Source: Sphingobium cyanobacteriorum (GTDB lineage: Bacteria; Pseudomonadota; Alphaproteobacteria; Sphingomonadales; Sphingomonadaceae). From it: DNA of 64,000 nt. The translations under genes were made by a program, and so were the position numbers. The stretch spans positions 30,453 through 94,452 of the forward strand of contig NZ_JAUQOM010000011.1 of NCBI RefSeq assembly GCF_030580935.1, read 5' to 3'. The notes below the pieces were generated by a model. The model saw only the letters and a list, made by a program, of their open reading frames with translations. It was not told the origin of the DNA and ran no database searches. Shown one piece after another: positions 59,877-64,000 of the stretch; positions within the stretch are counted from its first letter, which is position 1, and the number at the start of each line of letters is the position of its first letter.

Positions 59877-61463
59877 ATGCATTCCTCCGCCATGCGCCTG
59901 ACTGGGCGCTTTCGCTGGAAACTGGTGCCGGCCCTGCTGGTCGTCGGCATCGGCGACTGGCTATTCTATCAGCGCCATCTCTATGGCGGTCATCTCGGCC
60001 TGTTCACCCTGGCGGTGCTGGGCGCGCTGCTTGTCGGGCGGCCGGCGATCCGGCGTGATCGGCGGGCCTGGGCGGCGCTGGCGGCGGCGGGGCTGTTCAC
60101 GGCCGCTCTGGTCTATGACGCCAGCCTGCTCGCCTGGGCGTTGTTCTGGATTGCTGCGGTCATGGTCGCGCTGATCCCGGCGACAGCAGGGTTCGATGAT
60201 GGCTGGCGCTGGTTCCAGCGCCTGATCCTGCATGGCCTGCGTGCGCCCTTTGCACCGTTGATCGACCTGCGCCGCCTGCTCAAGGTCCGCGCGGCGGGCC
60301 GTTCGGGCCGGTTCAGCCTCCATGCCGCGATCGGCCTGTTCGCCTTGCCGATTCTCGGCAGCGCCGTGATCCTCAGCCTGTTCGCCGCCGCCAACCCGCT
60401 GATCGCGCGTTTCTTCAACGCATTTTTTGTGCCGGAGCTGTCCGTGTCGTTGTTCGGGCGCGCGATCGTCTGGGGGCTGTTGTTCCTGCCGGTCTGGAGC
60501 CTGTTGCGGCCGCGCCTGCCGCGTCATGTGCTGCCGACCTTCGACCGGCGCGGCGACCGCGCTCTCCCCGGTGTCTCGGCCGGGTCGGTCACATTGTCGC
60601 TGATCCTGTTCAACCTGCTCTTCGCCGCGCAAAATCTGATGGATATCGCCTGGCTGTGGGGCTGGGCGGCGATGCCCGCCGGCATGACCATGGCCGACTA
60701 TGCCCATCGCGGCGCCTATCCGCTGATCGCGACCGCACTGCTCGCGGCTTTGTTTGTGCTGGTGACGCTGCGGCCCGGATCGGACACGGCGCGCATGCCG
60801 GCGATCCGCCGACTGGTGATGCTGTGGATCGCGCAGAATATCCTGCTCGTCGCCTCCTCAATGCTGCGCACCGCAGACTATATCGACGCCTATTCGCTCA
60901 CCCGCCTGCGGATTGCGGCTTTGATCTGGATGGCGCTGGTCGCTTTCGGCCTCGTGGCGATCTGCTGGCGGTTGCTGCGGAACCGCAGCGCCGCCTGGCT
61001 GATCAACGTCAACCTCGCTGCGGCGGGGCTGGTGCTGGCGATTGCCTGCTTTGTCGACCTGGGCGCGATCGCCGCGCAATGGAATGTCCGTCATGCTCGC
61101 GAAGTGGGTGGCAAGGGCGTGGCGCTTGACCTCTGCTACATGCATGAACTGGGCGCTTCCGCCGTGTTGCCCCTGCTGTCGCTGGAGCGCCGCGTCGACC
61201 TGAAGCCCGCATTTCGCGAACGGGTGCAGGCGGTTCGGACCAGGAATGTCGACCGACTGGAAGCAGGCGCCAGGCAGGGCTGGACATGGCTCAACCAGCG
61301 GCGGCTGACGGACGCGCGCCAGATGCTGGCGCAGACCCCGCCCGTCATCCTGCCGCCCGGCGACCGTGACTGCGCCGGCGCCCTGATCCCGCCACCGCCG
61401 CCGCCCAGCGATACCGCCACCGCCACGCCAAACGCCACGTTGACAGGAACGGCCGGGAAATGA
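59877..61463 (+). CDS. DUF4173 multi-pass membrane protein
   Basis: A 528-residue inner-membrane protein with about twelve helices. The middle contains SLILFNLLFAAQNLMDIAWLWG and MADYAHRGAYPLIATALLAALFVL, the conserved YAHRGAYPL being the family signature. A Pro-rich tail ends the protein. Its stop overlaps the response regulator start as ATGA, so this membrane protein is co-expressed with a two-component pair and may modulate the kinase. AGGGAG precedes the ATG at 59877. Confidence 0.85.
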   Translation: MHSSAMRLTGRFRWKLVPALLVVGIGDWLFYQRHLYGGHLGLFTLAVLGALLVGRPAIRRDRRAWAALAAAGLFTAALVYDASLLAWALFWIAAVMVALIPATAGFDDGWRWFQRLILHGLRAPFAPLIDLRRLLKVRAAGRSGRFSLHAAIGLFALPILGSAVILSLFAAANPLIARFFNAFFVPELSVSLFGRAIVWGLLFLPVWSLLRPRLPRHVLPTFDRRGDRALPGVSAGSVTLSLILFNLLFAAQNLMDIAWLWGWAAMPAGMTMADYAHRGAYPLIATALLAALFVLVTLRPGSDTARMPAIRRLVMLWIAQNILLVASSMLRTADYIDAYSLTRLRIAALIWMALVAFGLVAICWRLLRNRSAAWLINVNLAAAGLVLAIACFVDLGAIAAQWNVRHAREVGGKGVALDLCYMHELGASAVLPLLSLERRVDLKPAFRERVQAVRTRNVDRLEAGARQGWTWLNQRRLTDARQMLAQTPPVILPPGDRDCAGALIPPPPPPSDTATATPNATLTGTAGK

Positions 61464-62185
61464 TCCTATGCCCCATGCCCAGCACCATATTGATCGTCGA
61501 TGATGATCCCCATATCCGCCAACTGCTTGTTTTTGCCTTCGGCAAGGCCGGGCTGGAGACGATCGAGGCGGGCGATGGCGAGGAGGCGCTGGCGCAGGTC
61601 GCGCGGCACACACCCGACCTTGTCATCCTCGACATCAACATGCCGCGCATGGACGGGCTGGAGGTCTGCCGCCGGCTGCGCGCGCATAGCCAGGTGCCGA
61701 TCTTCTTCCTCTCCTCGCGCGATGACGAGATCGACCGGGTTCTGGGGATCGAACTGGGCGGCGACGATTATGTCGTGAAGCCCTTTTCCCCGCGAGAGGT
61801 ATTGGCGCGATCCATGGCGATCCTGCGCCGCACCGCCGCCCGCCCGCCGGCTGCGGAGCATGTCGGCACGATGCGGCACGGCCTGCTCAGCCTCGACACT
61901 GAAAGCTGGTCGGCGCGGTGGCGCGCGCAGGACGTCAGCCTCACCGTGACCGAGTTCACCATCCTGCGCACGCTGCTGGCGATGCCGGCGCGCATTTTCT
62001 CGCGCGACCAGATCATCGATCGCTTTCGCGGGCCGGGCTTTGCTCTGACCGACCGGACGGTGGACAGCCATATCCGCAATCTGCGTCGCAAATTCGCCGA
62101 TGTCGGCGGGGTGGACATCATCGAGACGCGGGCCGGCATCGGCTATCGGCTGGGCGGATGCATCGGGACGGCCCCGCCGGCATGA
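61460..62185 (+). CDS. OmpR-family response regulator (CreB-like)
   Basis: A 241-residue regulator: receiver with DDD at 14-16, phosphoacceptor Asp58 in VILDINMPRMDG, VKPFSPREVLARSMAILRR; winged helix with LTVTEFTILRTLLAMPARIFSRDQIIDRFRG and RTVDSHIRNLRRKF. An in-frame ATG at 61475 would drop five residues. It pairs with the kinase next to it; the order regulator-kinase beside a membrane protein recalls the Cre arrangement. Confidence 0.93.
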   Translation: MILCPMPSTILIVDDDPHIRQLLVFAFGKAGLETIEAGDGEEALAQVARHTPDLVILDINMPRMDGLEVCRRLRAHSQVPIFFLSSRDDEIDRVLGIELGGDDYVVKPFSPREVLARSMAILRRTAARPPAAEHVGTMRHGLLSLDTESWSARWRAQDVSLTVTEFTILRTLLAMPARIFSRDQIIDRFRGPGFALTDRTVDSHIRNLRRKFADVGGVDIIETRAGIGYRLGGCIGTAPPA

Positions 62186-63762
62186 TCGCGCCGCTGAAGG
62201 CCCGGATCGCCCGGCACTGGCCGGTGCTCCCGCTGCGCACGATGGTGCTGGGCACCCTGGTTTTCGTGGCTGCGCTGCCGGGTTTCGGTGCAATTTTCCT
62301 GCGCATCTATGAAAATGCGCTGGTGCGCCGGACCGAAGCGGAACTGGTGGCGCAGGGCGCAGCCCTGGCGGCCAGTGCGGCGATCGTATGGCGCGGAATG
62401 CCGACCCGACCCGACTTCCCTGCCGCTGCGGTTCGCTATCATGACCGGATGACCGAGGTGGATTTGCGCGCTTCGCCGATCCTGCCGCCGCGTCCTGCCG
62501 CGATCGCGACGCGCCAACGGCCTGACGCTGCGGCGCTGGCCCTCACCCGGCGGATGATGCCGGCCTTTCAGGAAACCAAGGTCACGACCCTCTCCTCTAT
62601 TCTGATGCTCGATCGGCAGGGCATTTTGCTGAACGGCGCAGAGCGGGGGCGTAGCCTCGCAGCGCTGCCGGAGGTCAAGGCGGCGCTTGGCGGCCGCGCG
62701 GTGACGGTGCTGCGCGAAAATGATGCCTATGCCGCTCGATATCCGCTCGAATGGCTGAGCCGCGCCACCAGCATTCGCCTGCACCACGCCCGCCCGATCC
62801 GCGTCGATAGCCAGGTGGTGGGCGTGCTGCTGCTGTCCCGTTCGCCGCGCGCCCTGTTCCTTGGCCTCTATGAGGATCGCGGCAAGATAGTGTTCGGCGT
62901 GGCCGCCATCTTCCTGCTGCTGTTGATCCTGTCCGCCATTCTCGCCCGCGCCATCGTTCGCCCGGTAGAAGCGCTCAGCCGGGCGACGCGCGAACTGGCG
63001 CTGGGGCGTCGTGTCACGCCGCGCATACCGTCGCTTCAGGTGGTCGAAATTCGTGCGCTCTATCGGGATTTTGACCGGATGGCCGACAGCATCGACAAGC
63101 GTTCGCGCTATTTGCGGGATTTTGCCTCGGCGGTCAGCCATGAATTCAAGACGCCGCTGGCCGGCATCTCCGGTGCGATCGAACTGCTCCAGGATCATGG
63201 CGACGACATGGCCCCGGCGGATCGGGCACGCTTCCTGCGCAACATGGCCGCGGATGCCGAACGGCTGTCGCGTCTGGTGCGGCGGTTGATGGAACTGGCG
63301 CGGGCCGATGTGCTGGTCGGCGGCGGGGATGCGCGAAGCGATGCGCGTTCGGTGCTGGCCGGACTGGCCGACGCCATGGGTGGCGAACGGTTCAGCGTGA
63401 CGCTGTTGATGCCCGATGTCGTTCCGCCGCTTGCCATGGACACGGATGCGCTGGCGGCGATCCTGGCGACGCTGGCGGATAATGCGCACCAGGCCGGTGC
63501 GACGCGGCTGGATGTCACCCTGGCCGTGGACGGCGGCGACGCCGTCATCGATATGGCCGATGACGGTCCCGGCGTGGCGGATGGCGACCGCGATCGGATC
63601 TTTGACGCCTTCTTCACCAGCAAGCGGGCGCAGGGCGGGACGGGCCTGGGGCTGTCCATCGCCCGCTCGCTGATCGACGCCTATCAGGGCGCATTGACCC
63701 TTGAGCAGTCGGTGCAAGGTGCGCATTTTCGTGTCCGATGCCCGCTCGCAGCGGATTTCTGA
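62182..63762 (+). CDS. Sensor histidine kinase (CreC-like)
   Basis: A 526-residue kinase: two membrane segments (about 19-40 and 236-255) flanking a long periplasmic sensor, HAMP, phosphoacceptor His320 in AVSHEFKTPLAG, N-box LATLADNAHQAGA, G1 DDGPGV, F-box FDAFFTSK and G2 GTGLGLSIARSL. ATGA overlap with the regulator. It would phosphorylate that regulator. Confidence 0.93.
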   Translation: MIAPLKARIARHWPVLPLRTMVLGTLVFVAALPGFGAIFLRIYENALVRRTEAELVAQGAALAASAAIVWRGMPTRPDFPAAAVRYHDRMTEVDLRASPILPPRPAAIATRQRPDAAALALTRRMMPAFQETKVTTLSSILMLDRQGILLNGAERGRSLAALPEVKAALGGRAVTVLRENDAYAARYPLEWLSRATSIRLHHARPIRVDSQVVGVLLLSRSPRALFLGLYEDRGKIVFGVAAIFLLLLILSAILARAIVRPVEALSRATRELALGRRVTPRIPSLQVVEIRALYRDFDRMADSIDKRSRYLRDFASAVSHEFKTPLAGISGAIELLQDHGDDMAPADRARFLRNMAADAERLSRLVRRLMELARADVLVGGGDARSDARSVLAGLADAMGGERFSVTLLMPDVVPPLAMDTDALAAILATLADNAHQAGATRLDVTLAVDGGDAVIDMADDGPGVADGDRDRIFDAFFTSKRAQGGTGLGLSIARSLIDAYQGALTLEQSVQGAHFRVRCPLAADF

Positions 63763-63792
63763 GCCAGGGTGACAGATTTTTGAAAAAAGGCG

Positions 63793-63821
63793 TTGACCGA
63801 CTCATCGGACGCGCCTAGATG
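63793..63821 (+). promoter_or_regulatory. Strong rRNA-type promoter
   Basis: TTGACC (63793-63798), a 17-base spacer and TAGATG (63816-63821), with an A/T-rich stretch just upstream (63776-63788) that could be an UP element. It is followed by a typical sphingomonad pre-16S leader. Confidence 0.8.
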
Positions 63822-64000
63822 CCACTCCACCGACGCGGTGAGGGCCTCTGGTTCTTGCTTCGCTCGGTCGCCCAAACAGACGGACGCCATTTTCCCGGCC
63901 GACAGGATCGGGGATTTCTGGTTGTCCGGTTTTATTGTCGGTGCGGTTCTTTGACATTGTTGATTGATGAAGGGACATGTGGGCGGCGGCTCCGGTCTGC
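63822..64000 (+). other. Leader of an rRNA operon, running off the right edge
   Basis: The sequence has TTCTTTGACATTGT (63947-63960), resembling the boxA-type antitermination site that precedes alphaproteobacterial 16S genes, then a leader with GGGACATGTGGGCGGCGGC. The 16S gene itself is not reached. Confidence 0.78.

Overview
The window is GC-rich DNA from an alphaproteobacterium, most likely a Sphingomonadaceae member (Sphingobium/Sphingomonas type). The supporting signs are a CnrYXH-like/CopABCD copper locus, a LigM-type O-demethylase, a TonB-dependent receptor beside PepSY and HupE genes, a CCGTTCG...CGAACGG intergenic inverted repeat of the kind common in sphingomonads, and a right edge that looks like the promoter and leader of an rRNA operon. 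I found no tRNA, CRISPR array, insertion sequence or prophage. Most genes are tightly packed with ATGA, GTGA or TGATG overlaps.

Layout. (1) 172-4900: a tesA-type SGNH esterase divergent from an ABC ATPase and FtsX-type permease (the tesA/ybbA/ybbP arrangement), then a double cupin. (2) 4911-11150: copper resistance. copC-copD are on the minus strand; on the plus strand lie a small CnrY-like membrane protein, a CnrX-like periplasmic metal sensor, a CnrH-like ECF sigma factor, the multicopper oxidase copA, copB and a second CopB-like barrel. (3) 11349-14595: a DUF1214-type protein, a 33-codon ORF, a MarR regulator and a PAPS sulfotransferase. (4) 14804-33443: a large catabolic island. It holds an M20 amidohydrolase, Lrp regulator, class III aminotransferase, tartrate/D-malate dehydrogenase, succinate-semialdehyde dehydrogenase, GNAT acetyltransferase and a second aldehyde dehydrogenase. 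These are followed by a nine-gene translationally coupled minus-strand operon: type II HAD hydrolase, PuuB-like oxidase, peptide-type ABC importer, and a HcnABC-like three-part FAD/Fe-S dehydrogenase. Together they look like import and oxidative breakdown of an amine-, opine- or N-substituted amino-acid-like compound; the substrate is unknown. (5) 33682-41999: metal acquisition, with a hydroxyacid dehydrogenase, PepSY membrane protein, TonB-dependent siderophore-type receptor, and a DUF4198/HupE/membrane-anchor/acyltransferase operon. (6) 42301-45887: a deletion remnant of a class III alcohol dehydrogenase (adhC), a VOC protein, an array of tandem RNA-like hairpins, a LigM-type O-demethylase and an IclR regulator. 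(7) 46088-47680: DUF4197 lipoprotein and two small unknown genes. (8) 47818-56645: a minus-strand envelope operon with a 1148-residue fusion (GH18-like, NodB deacetylase, GT2 glycosyltransferase), an AcvB/VirJ-type lysyl-PG hydrolase, MprF and an OmpR/EnvZ-type two-component pair. (9) 56847-63762: a small unknown gene, pirin, VWA lipoprotein, DUF4173 membrane protein and a second response regulator/kinase pair. (10) 63763-64000: rRNA-type promoter and antiterminator leader running off the edge.

The most interesting items are the CnrX-type sensor with all five metal ligands inside a copper locus, the uncharacterised nine-gene catabolic operon with two different FAD oxidases, the hairpin array and nested dyad in front of the LigM-type gene, the adhC internal deletion beside it, the terminator hairpin in the leader of the HupE operon, and the operon joining Lys-PG synthesis, Lys-PG hydrolysis and polysaccharide processing.
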